DNA from: JAIOSM01 sp964565415
Lineage (GTDB): Bacteria > Desulfobacterota > Desulfobacteria > Desulfobacterales > Desulfobacteraceae
NCBI GenBank assembly: GCA_964565415.1
Contig: CAZMEX010000002.1
Location: forward strand, 1 to 64,000
Length of the DNA: 64,000 nucleotides
Direction of reading: 5' to 3'
Part shown: in pieces, positions 35,888 through 45,574 of the stretch
Layout of the letters: the number at the start of each line of letters is the position of its first letter
Position numbering within the stretch: position 1 is the stretch's first letter
The notes under the pieces: model-generated
Seen by the model: only the letters and a program-made list of their open reading frames with translations
Told to the model about the DNA's origin: nothing
Database searches by the model: none
Position numbers and translations under genes: made by a program

Positions 35888-38326
35888 TTATATCTCTTCC
35901 TTAAAAAAATCGTCTTTTGTAATCACTTCAGCATCTGATCGAGGTGTATACTCAGTTGGTACTGTCCCCTCTTTAAAACATTCAAAAATAACCTCTTTAG
36001 ACTCTTCAATGGGTAAAAGCCCTGTTTTTGCATCTATTTTTGCAAATACAACACCTTCAGGTACATTAAATGTTCTTACTGATTTTCCTTTTAAAATTTC
36101 CTGCATATAGTTAAGCCATATGGGAGCAGCAGCCCTGGAGCCGGTCTCCCCTCTTCCCATTGGTTGTTCATGATCAAATCCTACCCACACACCAGTGGTA
36201 TATCTTGGAGTATAGCCTAAAAACCATGCATCAAAAAGATTATTTGTTGTGCCTGTTTTGCCGGCAACTGGTCGTTTTAACGCCTTGATACGCCAGCCTG
36301 TACCTGATTTCACAACACCTTCCAAAAGATGCGTAATTATATATGCAGTGGTCATATCAATAACTTTTTTTCTTATCAACTCTGATTGTTCAAGGATATT
36401 ACCGTGCCTGTCTACTATTTTGGTAATAAATACAGGTTCAACCAGATAACCCAGATTTGAAAAGATTGAATAGGCATCAACCATTTCCAAGAGACTGGTA
36501 CCAGATGATCCAAGAGCAATGGACAAATCACGATTAATATCTGATTTAATGCCAAATTTTCTTGCATAATCTATAATATAATCTATTCCCACATCTTTTA
36601 AAATTTTTATGGTAACAACGTTTCTGGATTTGATCAGGGCTGTTCTTAACAATGTTGGACCAAAAAATTTTTCAGTATAATTTTTTGGTTTCCATGTGAA
36701 ATTACGTTCTTCATCTTCAAATATGATTGGTGAGTCAATAATTATAGTTGCAGCAGTATACCCTTTATCTATAGCTCCTGCAAAAATAATCGGCTTAAAT
36801 GATGAACCAGGCTGTCTTCGAGATTGAGTTGCCCTGTTAAACTGACTTTCTAAGTAATTGATTCCTCCAATCATTGTTTTTACATGACCTGTTTCAGCTT
36901 CAATGCATAGGAGTGCTGCCTGGACGTCAGGTTCCTGGTCCAGCTCAAATATCCAATTATCTGATTCCTTAATTTTCTCTTTTGGTGTTACAAAAATAAC
37001 ATCCCCTGGTTTAAGGACTTTTTTAATATGTCGGATCTTGCTTTGCCAGTATCCTATTTGTGGGTTTGGCTTTCTTGCCCAGGCAATAGTGTTGCCTTTA
37101 ATAAAACCATGGTAATTGCCCACCCGGATATCAGCTTGATTCTTCTTGTCATTTATCCCAAGAACTACCCCCTTGTATATACTCCCTTTTTGAAGAGAAC
37201 CATGGTCAATAGTTTTTGATATTTCCCTGCTGAAAGATTCAATTTTTAAAGCTGGAATATGTTCTATACATCCTCTGTAGCCCTGACGTTTATCTAATTC
37301 TTTTAAACCTTTTACAACCTGCTCTCTGCCAATTTTCTGCATTTCAATATTTACAGCAGTATAAATATTAAGCCCCTCTTTGTATAAAGCATCTTTACCA
37401 TATTTATCTTCAACATAACGTCGTACATGCTCAGTATAACAAGGAACTCTCTCAATAAACCAGTTTTTCCTAGGCTTAATATCAAGTTTTTTATTCATGG
37501 CTTCAGTTGCTTGAATATTTGTTATAAATCCGCCCTCTTTCATCTGATTTAAGACATAAATTTGTCTTTGTTGCGCTCTTTTTGGATAACGAAATGGCGA
37601 ATATTTACTTGGTGCCTGGGGCAGTCCTGCAATCATGGAGCATTCTGATAAATCCAATTGTTTTGCATGTTTTCCAAAATAATTCTCTGCAGCAGCTTCT
37701 ACACCATACGCTCCATGCCCTAAATATATCTGATTTAAATAGAGAAAAAGAATCTCATCTTTTGAAAAACTTTTCTCAATACGATAGGCAAGTATAGCTT
37801 CCCTTATTTTCCTTTCATATGTCCTTGCAGGGGTCAAAAAAAATGATTTTGCTACTTGCTGGGTGATTGTACTGCCACCCTGCACAATAGTACGCGCTTG
37901 AACATTTTTTACCATTGCTCTAAAAATACTAAAAAAATCAACGCCTGTATGTTCTCTAAACCTTGAATCTTCAGCAGCAATAAACGCATTCTGTAACTGA
38001 TCCGACATTTCAGAAAGTGGGATCACAACCCTTCTCTGGTGATAAAACTCTCCGATTTTTCTCTGGTCATCAGAAAAAACATTTGTAACTGTTGAAGGGG
38101 CGTAGTCTTGTAAAGTATTAATTTTAGGCAAATCTTTACTAATATAAAAATATAATCCTGTAAGAGCACAAGCTCCTATCAATAATAACATGGCACCTGA
38201 AATCAGTCCCCACTTGACTATAAAGTAAAGAAATTTTTTCTTTTTACGCCTTTTTCTTTTTTTTATTATTCTGGTCTTATTTTTGATTGCACGCTTAACA
38301 TTGATCTTACTATTTTTATCTGCCAT
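35888..38326 (-). CDS. Penicillin-binding protein 1A (bifunctional peptidoglycan synthase)
   Basis: This 812-residue class A PBP has a basic cytoplasmic start, one TM segment (about 38-62), a GT51 glycosyltransferase domain (EDSRFREHTGVDF, GGSTITQQVAKS, EKSFSKDEILFLYLNQ), an OB-like insert (GVVLGINDKKNQADIRV) as in PBP1A, and a transpeptidase domain with S-S-F-K (PGSSFKP), S-R-N and GKTGTTNN. It polymerises and cross-links peptidoglycan in the periplasm. A promoter-like pair lies 25-53 bases upstream. Confidence 0.95.
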   Translation of the reverse strand: MADKNSKINVKRAIKNKTRIIKKRKRRKKKKFLYFIVKWGLISGAMLLLIGACALTGLYFYISKDLPKINTLQDYAPSTVTNVFSDDQRKIGEFYHQRRVVIPLSEMSDQLQNAFIAAEDSRFREHTGVDFFSIFRAMVKNVQARTIVQGGSTITQQVAKSFFLTPARTYERKIREAILAYRIEKSFSKDEILFLYLNQIYLGHGAYGVEAAAENYFGKHAKQLDLSECSMIAGLPQAPSKYSPFRYPKRAQQRQIYVLNQMKEGGFITNIQATEAMNKKLDIKPRKNWFIERVPCYTEHVRRYVEDKYGKDALYKEGLNIYTAVNIEMQKIGREQVVKGLKELDKRQGYRGCIEHIPALKIESFSREISKTIDHGSLQKGSIYKGVVLGINDKKNQADIRVGNYHGFIKGNTIAWARKPNPQIGYWQSKIRHIKKVLKPGDVIFVTPKEKIKESDNWIFELDQEPDVQAALLCIEAETGHVKTMIGGINYLESQFNRATQSRRQPGSSFKPIIFAGAIDKGYTAATIIIDSPIIFEDEERNFTWKPKNYTEKFFGPTLLRTALIKSRNVVTIKILKDVGIDYIIDYARKFGIKSDINRDLSIALGSSGTSLLEMVDAYSIFSNLGYLVEPVFITKIVDRHGNILEQSELIRKKVIDMTTAYIITHLLEGVVKSGTGWRIKALKRPVAGKTGTTNNLFDAWFLGYTPRYTTGVWVGFDHEQPMGRGETGSRAAAPIWLNYMQEILKGKSVRTFNVPEGVVFAKIDAKTGLLPIEESKEVIFECFKEGTVPTEYTPRSDAEVITKDDFFKEEI

Positions 38327-38350
38327 AATTTTTAAGGTACTTAAAATAAA

Positions 38351-38379
38351 TTATTAATATCAATAGCGTTAAATATCAA
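38351..38379 (-). promoter_or_regulatory. Promoter candidate for the PBP1A gene
   Basis: On the minus strand: TTGATA (38374-38379), 17 bases, TAATAA (38351-38356). The start codon is 24 bases further on. Confidence 0.5.
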
Positions 38380-38478
38380 AAATATCCCTTAATAGCAAGG
38401 ATTCATCTCACAAAGCTCACCCTTTAATCCATGGAATAAATTTTTAAAAAAAAATTTATTTATGTTGTGAAGTGCTAA

Positions 38479-40530
38479 CTATTGTTTAAGTATTTGAGCA
38501 AAGGTTTGCTCTTCAATTATTGTTATATTCAAACTTTTTGCTTTGGCAAGCTTGCTCCCTGCATTTTTACCGATAATAACGAAATCGGTTTTTGGGCTAA
38601 CAGATGAAGTAACTTTTGCTCCAAGGTCGGATAATATCTGTTTTGCATCTTTTCTTGTAAGGGTTTCCAGTGTTCCTGTCAGTACAATGGTTTTTTTATA
38701 AAACTCATTATTGATTAAGGAATCTGACTTTTCTGCATGTTCTGCACTGTATTTTTCATTAAAAGGTTCTAGACCGGCTTGTAATATTTTATCAACCATT
38801 GATCTATTCAAAGGTGATTGGAAAAAATCAAATACTGATGTTGAGGTTCTAGGGCCTAGCCCATCAATACTTTCAATATCATCTTTTGAGGCATTGGACA
38901 GATCATCAATATTTTCATACTTTCTGGCAAGCAGATTTGCAGCAGTCTCACCCAGATAGTGGATACCCAGAGCAAAAAGGAATCTATTAAAAGCGATCTT
39001 TTTAGAATCATTGATTGCTTTAATGAGATTTGATGCGGACTTTTCTCCCATACGCTCCATGGTTAACAGATCATCTCTACCCAGATAAAAAATATCAGCA
39101 ATGGAATTTATCTTTTTTCCTTCTACAAGTTGGGCTGATAATTTATTACCAATACCCTCTATATCAAACCCGTCCCTTGAGACAAAATGCTTAAGTCTCT
39201 CTTTTAGTTGTGCAGGACACGCAGCATTGATACATTTATAGGCTACCTCGTCTTCAAGTTTTTTAATCTCGCTTTTGCACACCGGACAAGAAAGAGGCAT
39301 TTTAAAAGGCAGCTGACCATTTTTTTCTCTCGGTCCTGCCCTTTTTACAACCTTTGGTATCACATCTCCTGCTCTTTTCACAAGCACTCTATCCCCCACT
39401 CTAATATCCATACGGGCAATTTCATCTGCATTGTGAAGGCTTGCTCTTTTTACAACCACACCGCCGATATTAACAGGTTCCAATACTGCAACAGGTGTTA
39501 AAGTACCAGTTCTTCCAACCTGTATAATTATATCTTCAACTGTTGTGACCTCTTCTGAAGCAGGGAATTTATATGCGATTGCCCATTTTGGACTTCTTGC
39601 CTTTTGCCCCAGCTTTTTCTGGATTTCAATATCATCAACCTTTATGACCATGCCGTCGATTTCATAAGGGAGTTCACTTCTCAAAACTTCAAGCTCTTTA
39701 TACCAATCAATTGCTTCATGTATGGTTATCTTGCTTTTAACAAGGGGATTAATCTTAAATCCAAACTCTTTAAATCGGTCAAACATCTCCCCTTGAGACC
39801 TTATATCAACTCCTTGAATACTCCCCAAACCATATATAAAAATATTAAGGGGTCTCTGGGCTGTAATCTTTGAATTAAGTTGCCTAAGAGAGCCTGCTGC
39901 TGCATTCCTTGGGTTGGCAAATGGATTTTCATCATTTTCAAGTCTTGCCTTGTTTAAGGTATCAAAATCTTTTTTATTTATGATAACTTCACCTCTAGCC
40001 TCCAGAAGCGTTGGAATGTCAGATGTCTGTTCCCTGGACAAATTCAAAGGGATGCTTCCAATTGTACGAATATTGTCAGTAACCACTTCACCGGTTATCC
40101 CATCCCCTCTGGTAATACCTGCGGTTAATATACCTTTTTCATATACAAGCTCAACTGCAACCCCATCAAATTTTGGTTCAACAGTGTATAGTATTGTGCT
40201 TAAGTTTAAAACCTTTGCTATCCTGTTATGGAAATCCAACACATCCTGATCAGAAAATGCATTATCAAGCCCCAGCATGGGATATGAATGTTCAGCAGTT
40301 GTAAATGCTTTTAAAGGTGGTGCCCCAACCCTTTTAGTGGGTGAATCAGGCAAAGCAAACTCTTCATACTGCTCTTCAATATCAAGCAGGCGCTGCATAA
40401 GTCTGTCATATTCTGCATCGGAAATGACAGGATCATCAAGCACATGATATCTATAACTGTGTTCAACAAGCTTATCTTTTAACTTGAGCACTTCTTGTTC
40501 CAGTGCTTTATACTCTGTCTTATCATTCAT
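38479..40530 (-). CDS. ligA: NAD-dependent DNA ligase
   Basis: This 683-residue LigA has an Ia domain, an adenylation domain with the nucleophile Lys120 in EPKFDGVAVEL, an OB fold, a four-cysteine zinc finger (CPVC ... C-x5-C), helix-hairpin-helix repeats and a C-terminal BRCT domain (about 600-683; KTIVLTGTLETLTRKDA). It seals nicks in DNA using NAD. I chose ATG 40530 (MNDKTEYKALEQE) because homologues begin there; the frame is open to 40641 but that stretch overlaps the upstream gene. It overlaps the stop of the phosphorylase gene by 8 bases. Confidence 0.97.
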   Translation of the reverse strand: MNDKTEYKALEQEVLKLKDKLVEHSYRYHVLDDPVISDAEYDRLMQRLLDIEEQYEEFALPDSPTKRVGAPPLKAFTTAEHSYPMLGLDNAFSDQDVLDFHNRIAKVLNLSTILYTVEPKFDGVAVELVYEKGILTAGITRGDGITGEVVTDNIRTIGSIPLNLSREQTSDIPTLLEARGEVIINKKDFDTLNKARLENDENPFANPRNAAAGSLRQLNSKITAQRPLNIFIYGLGSIQGVDIRSQGEMFDRFKEFGFKINPLVKSKITIHEAIDWYKELEVLRSELPYEIDGMVIKVDDIEIQKKLGQKARSPKWAIAYKFPASEEVTTVEDIIIQVGRTGTLTPVAVLEPVNIGGVVVKRASLHNADEIARMDIRVGDRVLVKRAGDVIPKVVKRAGPREKNGQLPFKMPLSCPVCKSEIKKLEDEVAYKCINAACPAQLKERLKHFVSRDGFDIEGIGNKLSAQLVEGKKINSIADIFYLGRDDLLTMERMGEKSASNLIKAINDSKKIAFNRFLFALGIHYLGETAANLLARKYENIDDLSNASKDDIESIDGLGPRTSTSVFDFFQSPLNRSMVDKILQAGLEPFNEKYSAEHAEKSDSLINNEFYKKTIVLTGTLETLTRKDAKQILSDLGAKVTSSVSPKTDFVIIGKNAGSKLAKAKSLNITIIEEQTFAQILKQ

Positions 40531-41281
40531 TTTGATTAAGCTTTCCTGCGAAGTCAGCAATTGCAGTACACGCTTTTTTGCGTGCCTCTTTAAACTCTTT
40601 TTTCTTAAATCCCGGGATCCATTTTGTGGGTTTAAGTTCATCTGAGACTACTAACAACGCAGCAATTTCAACTTTTCTAAATCTGGCTGCTGCAAAAAGA
40701 GCAGAGCATTCCATCTCAACAGCATGGGCTTTTTGATTTCTAAAAAAGTCTACTTTTTTTGCAGTCTCTCTAAATATTGCATCTGTTGTCCAAATTATTT
40801 CTTCAGTAAACTTGATATCTATTTTATCAAGTTGCTTTCCAAGAGCGTTGGACAATGATGCTGAAGGGGAATGGATGGGAAAATCATCAGAAATATCAGC
40901 ATAGTGTCTTGAAGTACCTTCATCAGATATTGAACCTGTCGGTATTATCAAATCCCCTGCCTTTAGCTTGTCAGATATAGCCCCACACCACCCCAGTATT
41001 AATATATTCTCAGCTCCTTTAGCTATCAGGGACTCCAATAGCACTACAGCATAGGGTGCACCAATATAAGGACCTGCAAAACAGACTTTTTCTCTATCCG
41101 TAAAAAAAGTACTTAAATAAAAATTTGAGGCTTCAGGTTTTAAAGAATTTGACCTGATATTTTTAAAATCCTGATCACTGCTCACCATTACTGCAACCTT
41201 GCCAAACCCAGAAGGGTTTTTGACCTTTGGTACCGGGATCAGAGATTCACTATTCAGGTCCGACAAGGTCGGATAATTCAT
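40523..41281 (-). CDS. Nucleoside phosphorylase family protein
   Basis: The 252-residue protein belongs to the PNP/UDP phosphorylase superfamily: FAGPYIGAPYAVVLLESLIAKGAENILILGWCGAI is the phosphate/base-pocket region, and AVEMECSALFAAARFR carries the M-E-x-E/S ribose-binding motif. It would split a purine or pyrimidine nucleoside with phosphate. Which base is used cannot be told. Its start lies inside the end of the small upstream gene (32-base overlap), and its stop overlaps ligA. Confidence 0.85.
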   Translation of the reverse strand: MNYPTLSDLNSESLIPVPKVKNPSGFGKVAVMVSSDQDFKNIRSNSLKPEASNFYLSTFFTDREKVCFAGPYIGAPYAVVLLESLIAKGAENILILGWCGAISDKLKAGDLIIPTGSISDEGTSRHYADISDDFPIHSPSASLSNALGKQLDKIDIKFTEEIIWTTDAIFRETAKKVDFFRNQKAHAVEMECSALFAAARFRKVEIAALLVVSDELKPTKWIPGFKKKEFKEARKKACTAIADFAGKLNQNE

Positions 41282-41507
41282 CCTTTACCTCATCAATGGT
41301 TTCATAAATCCACATAACATCTTCAATGGTAAATCTACCAGCTTTTCTTGGTGCACCATCTGTCCCATCTTTTTTCTTGATTATTCTGGGTCCTATCTGA
41401 ACCTTTGGTTCACCATCTTTATATTGATTTATGGAAATACAGAGACCTGTCTCTTCAGATCTCCACTCTTTTAATTTTTTATCTTGTTCAGGATCAAAAC
41501 CCGGCAT
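41250..41507 (-). CDS. Small conserved protein of unknown function
   Basis: The predicted 85-residue protein is hydrophilic and charged, begins MPGFDPEQDKKLKEW and contains PKVQIGPRIIKKKDG followed by RFTIEDVMWIYETIDEVKDEL. There are no cysteines in pairs and no membrane segments. It resembles transcriptional-coactivator-like (PC4-type) single-strand-binding small proteins only loosely, and I do not assign a function. GGAGAG lies before the ATG, and it overlaps the phosphorylase gene by 32 bases, so it is very likely translated. Confidence 0.7.
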   Translation of the reverse strand: MPGFDPEQDKKLKEWRSEETGLCISINQYKDGEPKVQIGPRIIKKKDGTDGAPRKAGRFTIEDVMWIYETIDEVKDELSDLVGPE

Positions 41508-41519
41508 ATTCTCTCCTTT

Positions 41520-43595
41520 TTAAATTATTGAAAAATCTGCAATATTACCAAAAAGTGTGTCAACTTCTAAAAGCAAAGCAAGTCGATTTGCTTTAATTTT
41601 TTCATCATCAACCATGACCATTACATTATCAAAAAAATTATCGACAAAGGGACGTAAACCTGCAATCTTCTTCAGAGCTGCATCAAAATCACCTTTATCA
41701 GTTAGAGATACTACCTTGTCTTTAAATGTATTAACTTCATTATAAAGGTCTTTTTCTGCCTTATCATCAAAAAGATTAATATCAACACTCAAACTTTTAT
41801 CAGGTGCAGATTTTTTTAATATATTGCCAACACGTTTAAATGCAATGGATATTGGTTCAAAATCAGGCTGTTTTCTTAAATTATCAATGGCTTTAATTCT
41901 CAAGGCAGCATCAGGTATATTATCAAAGGATGCAGCAAGTGCCGAGTTTACAGCTTCTTTTGCAAATCCTTTATCAGCAAACATATTAACCATTCTGACT
42001 TTGAAAAACTCAATTATCTGTTTTGCAGTTCCATCTTGTTTTGAATCATTATCAACAAAGGGTTCTACAGCTTTAAAGACCACATCTTTTAAAGAAAAAG
42101 AGTAATCAGCCTCAAGCATGATCTGCAATACTCCAATGCCCTGTCGCCTTAAAGCATAGGGATCTGAACCACCAGTTGGTATAAGTCCAATGGCAAAACA
42201 GCCACAGATTGAATCTATTTTATCTGCAATTGCAAGAATTCTTGCAGTATCATTTTCAGGAAGTTTCCCCCCGGAAAAAACAGGTCTGTAGTGTTGTTCA
42301 ATTGCATCTGAAACTTCACTTTTCTCACCAGATTTTTTAGAATAAATTCTTCCCATGATACCTTGCAGCTTTGTAAACTCAATAACCACTTGGCTTACAA
42401 GGTCAGCCTTGCAAATTTCTGCAGCTCTTTTCACATCTGCCTGTAAAATTTCACTATCTTTATGGTCTATCTTTTGTGCAATGTCTGCACCAAGTAATTT
42501 TACCCTTTCCTGTTTTTCAAAAACAGTGCCCAATTCTGCCTGGAATGTAACTTTTTTAAGTTTTTCAGCAAAATCATCCATGCTGGATTTAAGATCCTGC
42601 TCCCAGAAGAATTTTGCATCGGACAAGCGTGCTCTTAAAACCCTTTCATGTCCGTTGGCAACAATTTTCATATCCTTAACCCTGGTGTTATTTACAGCTA
42701 TGAAATATGAATTCAGATTACCCTCTGCATCGCATAAAGCAAAATATTTTTGATGTTCTCTCATGGCAGTAATAAGTACTTCATCGGGAACTCCTAAAAA
42801 CTCATCGTCAAATTTTCCCACCACAGGATATGGATATTCCACAACATTTGCGACAATATCCAACAGCTCTTCATCATCAACGATTTCACTGTCATAATCA
42901 GTTGCAGCTTTTGTTATTAACTTTTTAAGAAGAGTTTTTCTCTTTTCAATGTCAGCAATAACTCCCTTGGACTCAAGGGTGGGACAATAATCTTCAGCTG
43001 ACTCAATTATATATTTGTCAGGATACATAAATTGATGTCCAAAGACAAATGATGAAGACTCAACATTGCCGATTTTGAAATTAAGCACTTTCTTACCAAG
43101 CAGTCCTGTTAAAGAGATGATGGGGCGGGTGAACAAAATTGGCAGGTCACCCCACTTCATGACTTTTGGAAAAGGTATCAAAAGAATCTGTTCAGGCAGT
43201 ATCTTCTCAAGTATCACAGCCGAAGAGATGGCTTTTTCTTTGACACATGCTGTAAGATACTTTCCCTTTTTCTGTTGAACAATTGTGATTTTATCAACAT
43301 CAATGCCAGCCTTTTTTGCAAAGCCGTATGCTGCTTTAGTTGGTTTACCATTTTTATCAAATCCAACTGATTCTGGAGGACCAAAAATTGTAGAGGTTTG
43401 AGATTTCTGTTCTGGTGCTACATTTTCAACTATTAGCGCAAGACGTCTTGGTGTGCCAAAATATTCACACTTTCCTGTTTCAATTCTCTTTTTAGCCATT
43501 GCTGCAAGAAGACTCTTTTTAAAAGCTTTAAGAGCCGGAACTATATATCCTGCGGGAATCTCTTCCACACCTATTTCTATTAATAGAGTTTCCAT
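41520..43595 (-). CDS. glyS: Glycyl-tRNA synthetase, beta subunit
   Basis: This 691-residue protein is the tRNA-binding subunit of the bacterial alpha2-beta2 enzyme. It starts METLLIEIGVEEIPAGYI as in GlyS and contains RRLALIVENVA, ITAMREHQKYFAL, RVLRARLSDAKFFWEQDL and DPYALRRQGIGVLQI. It charges tRNA-Gly with GlyQ, whose gene is 5 bases upstream. Confidence 0.97.
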   Translation of the reverse strand: METLLIEIGVEEIPAGYIVPALKAFKKSLLAAMAKKRIETGKCEYFGTPRRLALIVENVAPEQKSQTSTIFGPPESVGFDKNGKPTKAAYGFAKKAGIDVDKITIVQQKKGKYLTACVKEKAISSAVILEKILPEQILLIPFPKVMKWGDLPILFTRPIISLTGLLGKKVLNFKIGNVESSSFVFGHQFMYPDKYIIESAEDYCPTLESKGVIADIEKRKTLLKKLITKAATDYDSEIVDDEELLDIVANVVEYPYPVVGKFDDEFLGVPDEVLITAMREHQKYFALCDAEGNLNSYFIAVNNTRVKDMKIVANGHERVLRARLSDAKFFWEQDLKSSMDDFAEKLKKVTFQAELGTVFEKQERVKLLGADIAQKIDHKDSEILQADVKRAAEICKADLVSQVVIEFTKLQGIMGRIYSKKSGEKSEVSDAIEQHYRPVFSGGKLPENDTARILAIADKIDSICGCFAIGLIPTGGSDPYALRRQGIGVLQIMLEADYSFSLKDVVFKAVEPFVDNDSKQDGTAKQIIEFFKVRMVNMFADKGFAKEAVNSALAASFDNIPDAALRIKAIDNLRKQPDFEPISIAFKRVGNILKKSAPDKSLSVDINLFDDKAEKDLYNEVNTFKDKVVSLTDKGDFDAALKKIAGLRPFVDNFFDNVMVMVDDEKIKANRLALLLEVDTLFGNIADFSII

Positions 43596-43600
43596 GATAC

Positions 43601-44500
43601 TTATGCTTTCTCCCCTTTCTTATTTACCACCTTTTTTTTCAATAATGGATAGCCAAGTTCTTCTCTCTGCTGCACATATGTTCTGGAGCATGCCCTTGCA
43701 ATCTCCCTGATTCTTTTGATGTATCCTGTTCGCTCAGTAACACTGATGGCACCCCTTGCATCAAGCAGATTAAAAATATGGGAGCACTTGAGACAGCATT
43801 CATAGGCAGGCAGAACAATATCATGTTTGATGATTTTGTGGGCTTCTGCCTCATATTTAATAAAGTTATCAAACAGCATATCAATGTCTGCAATTTCAAA
43901 ATTATATTTTGACTGTTCAACTTCCTGCTGGTGGAACACATCCCTATATGTTATTTCATCATTCCATTTAAGATCAAAAACATTATCAACACCTTGGAGA
44001 TACATGGATATACGCTCAAGACCATATGTCAGCTCAACGGAAATTGGAGCAAGTTCAATGCTTCCGGTTTTTTGAAAATATGTAAACTGGGTTACCTCCA
44101 TGCCATCAAGCCACACTTCCCAGCCAAGCCCTGCTGCTCCAAGGGTGGGAGACTCCCAGTCGTCTTCAACAAACCTGATGTCATGTTCTAAAGGGTCAAC
44201 CCCTAAAATTTTAAAGCTTTCAATAAATAACTGCTGAATATCAGGAGGTGACGGTTTAATGAGCACCTGGAATTGGTAATAGTGCTGCAGTCTATTGGGA
44301 TTTTCACCATATCGTCCATCTGTTGGACGTCTTGAAGGCTGAACATATGCTGTTCTCCACGGTTCTGGCCCCAATGCCTTAAGAAGGGTTGCAGGGTGAA
44401 AGGTACCAGCTCCCACCTCCATGTCATAGGGCTGGACTAGAACACAACCCTTGTCACCCCAGAACTTCTGTAAATTTAGAATAACATCTTGAAAATTCAT
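43601..44500 (-). CDS. glyQ: Glycyl-tRNA synthetase, alpha subunit
   Basis: This 299-residue catalytic subunit has class II motifs: FQDVILNLQKFWGDKGCVLVQPYD at the start, VGAGTFHPATLLKALGP, AYVQPSRRPTDGRYGENPNR and YGLERISMYLQGV. It activates glycine with ATP and forms the tetramer with GlyS. The split alpha/beta form is usual in Proteobacteria and relatives. Confidence 0.97.
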   Translation of the reverse strand: MNFQDVILNLQKFWGDKGCVLVQPYDMEVGAGTFHPATLLKALGPEPWRTAYVQPSRRPTDGRYGENPNRLQHYYQFQVLIKPSPPDIQQLFIESFKILGVDPLEHDIRFVEDDWESPTLGAAGLGWEVWLDGMEVTQFTYFQKTGSIELAPISVELTYGLERISMYLQGVDNVFDLKWNDEITYRDVFHQQEVEQSKYNFEIADIDMLFDNFIKYEAEAHKIIKHDIVLPAYECCLKCSHIFNLLDARGAISVTERTGYIKRIREIARACSRTYVQQREELGYPLLKKKVVNKKGEKA

Positions 44501-44530
44501 TTTGCTTAAGACCTCTTAAAAATTATATAA

Positions 44531-45574
44531 TTAATAAACTTTGATTCCTGTAAAATCAACTGCTGTATCTAATACTTGCGCCTCTTTTTGAGTTTCAAGT
44601 ATTTTCATAAAATCTTTTCTTACATCTTTGATGTTTTCTTTATCACCAATTGCCCAGACACATCCTCCGCCACCTGCACCTGTAAATCTTGCTCCAACAT
44701 TCAGTTGCAGAGCTTTTTCAAACAATTTTTTCCCAATTGTGTCCAGCACCTCCCGGGTCATCTCCAATCGTATCAGGGTTTCTTCATTCATATACTTTCC
44801 AGCAAGGCTGAATTTATGATCTTGTAATGCCTTGGCAAACTGATCAGTTAATTTAACAATTTTTCCAAAGTTAGCACGATTTTCACCACAAATAAACTGA
44901 TTAACCCATTTTTTATTTACTTGGCTTGATACATGGGGAATACCACAGTATGCCACTAGCATTCTTTTATTTAACACTTTAATATCATTGGATTTTAAGA
45001 TGGGTTTTCGTATGAATGCTGGTCGTCCCCTGTGCAACTTCCAGAACCACTGATTCACTCCACCAAATGCTGCTGCAAGCTGATCCTGCATGCCACAGGG
45101 AACTCCTGCCACACTGGACTCAATATTGTGGGCAATCCATGCTGCTTTTTCAGCATCAACATTTTTTTTGCCATCAACAGCAACAAGAAACGCTGCTACA
45201 ATGGCAACTGCTGCTGCTGAAGAACCTCCAAGTGCACTTCGGGGTGGGGAAGATGACTCGATGTGAATATGAACCCCATCAATATGAAAATAATCAGCAA
45301 TGGCAAACATAAGGCCCATGGGGTGATCAAATGGAGCTTCAAAACTTAAAAATTGTGCTGTTTCAAATCCTTTTGAAGATATTTTCACATGACCTTTTTT
45401 AAACGCAGATAGAGTAACATGGGTACGCATATCAATTGCAATATTAAAGCTTGATGGAGATAAAAAATTTAAGGGGAGATAAAAAGTACTGATATCAAGC
45501 GTACCTCCCAGATCGACCCGGCAAGGCACCGATACTTTTATCTCATCTTTTTTTAGCAGGTTTGTTAAATTCAC
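44531..45574 (-). CDS. GHMP-family sugar kinase-like protein
   Basis: This 347-residue small-molecule kinase of the GHMP fold starts with VSVPCRVDLGGTLD (motif 1, as in heptose or galactose kinases), has the ATP-binding motif SSPPRSALGGSSAAAVAI and motif 3 FTGAGGGGCVWAI. VPCGMQDQLAAAFGG recalls D-glycero-D-manno-heptose 7-phosphate kinases and related LPS sugar kinases. The sugar is not determined. It starts at GTG 45574 overlapping the recO stop (GTGA), so translation is coupled. Confidence 0.85.
   Translation of the reverse strand: MNLTNLLKKDEIKVSVPCRVDLGGTLDISTFYLPLNFLSPSSFNIAIDMRTHVTLSAFKKGHVKISSKGFETAQFLSFEAPFDHPMGLMFAIADYFHIDGVHIHIESSSPPRSALGGSSAAAVAIVAAFLVAVDGKKNVDAEKAAWIAHNIESSVAGVPCGMQDQLAAAFGGVNQWFWKLHRGRPAFIRKPILKSNDIKVLNKRMLVAYCGIPHVSSQVNKKWVNQFICGENRANFGKIVKLTDQFAKALQDHKFSLAGKYMNEETLIRLEMTREVLDTIGKKLFEKALQLNVGARFTGAGGGGCVWAIGDKENIKDVRKDFMKILETQKEAQVLDTAVDFTGIKVY

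Noticed and set aside
40531..40641. Longer N-terminus for LigA
   Set aside because: It overlaps the phosphorylase coding end and encodes residues absent from LigA proteins.
43066..44191. Plus-strand frames opposite glyS and glyQ
   Set aside because: Shadows of conserved synthetase sequence with no independent evidence.
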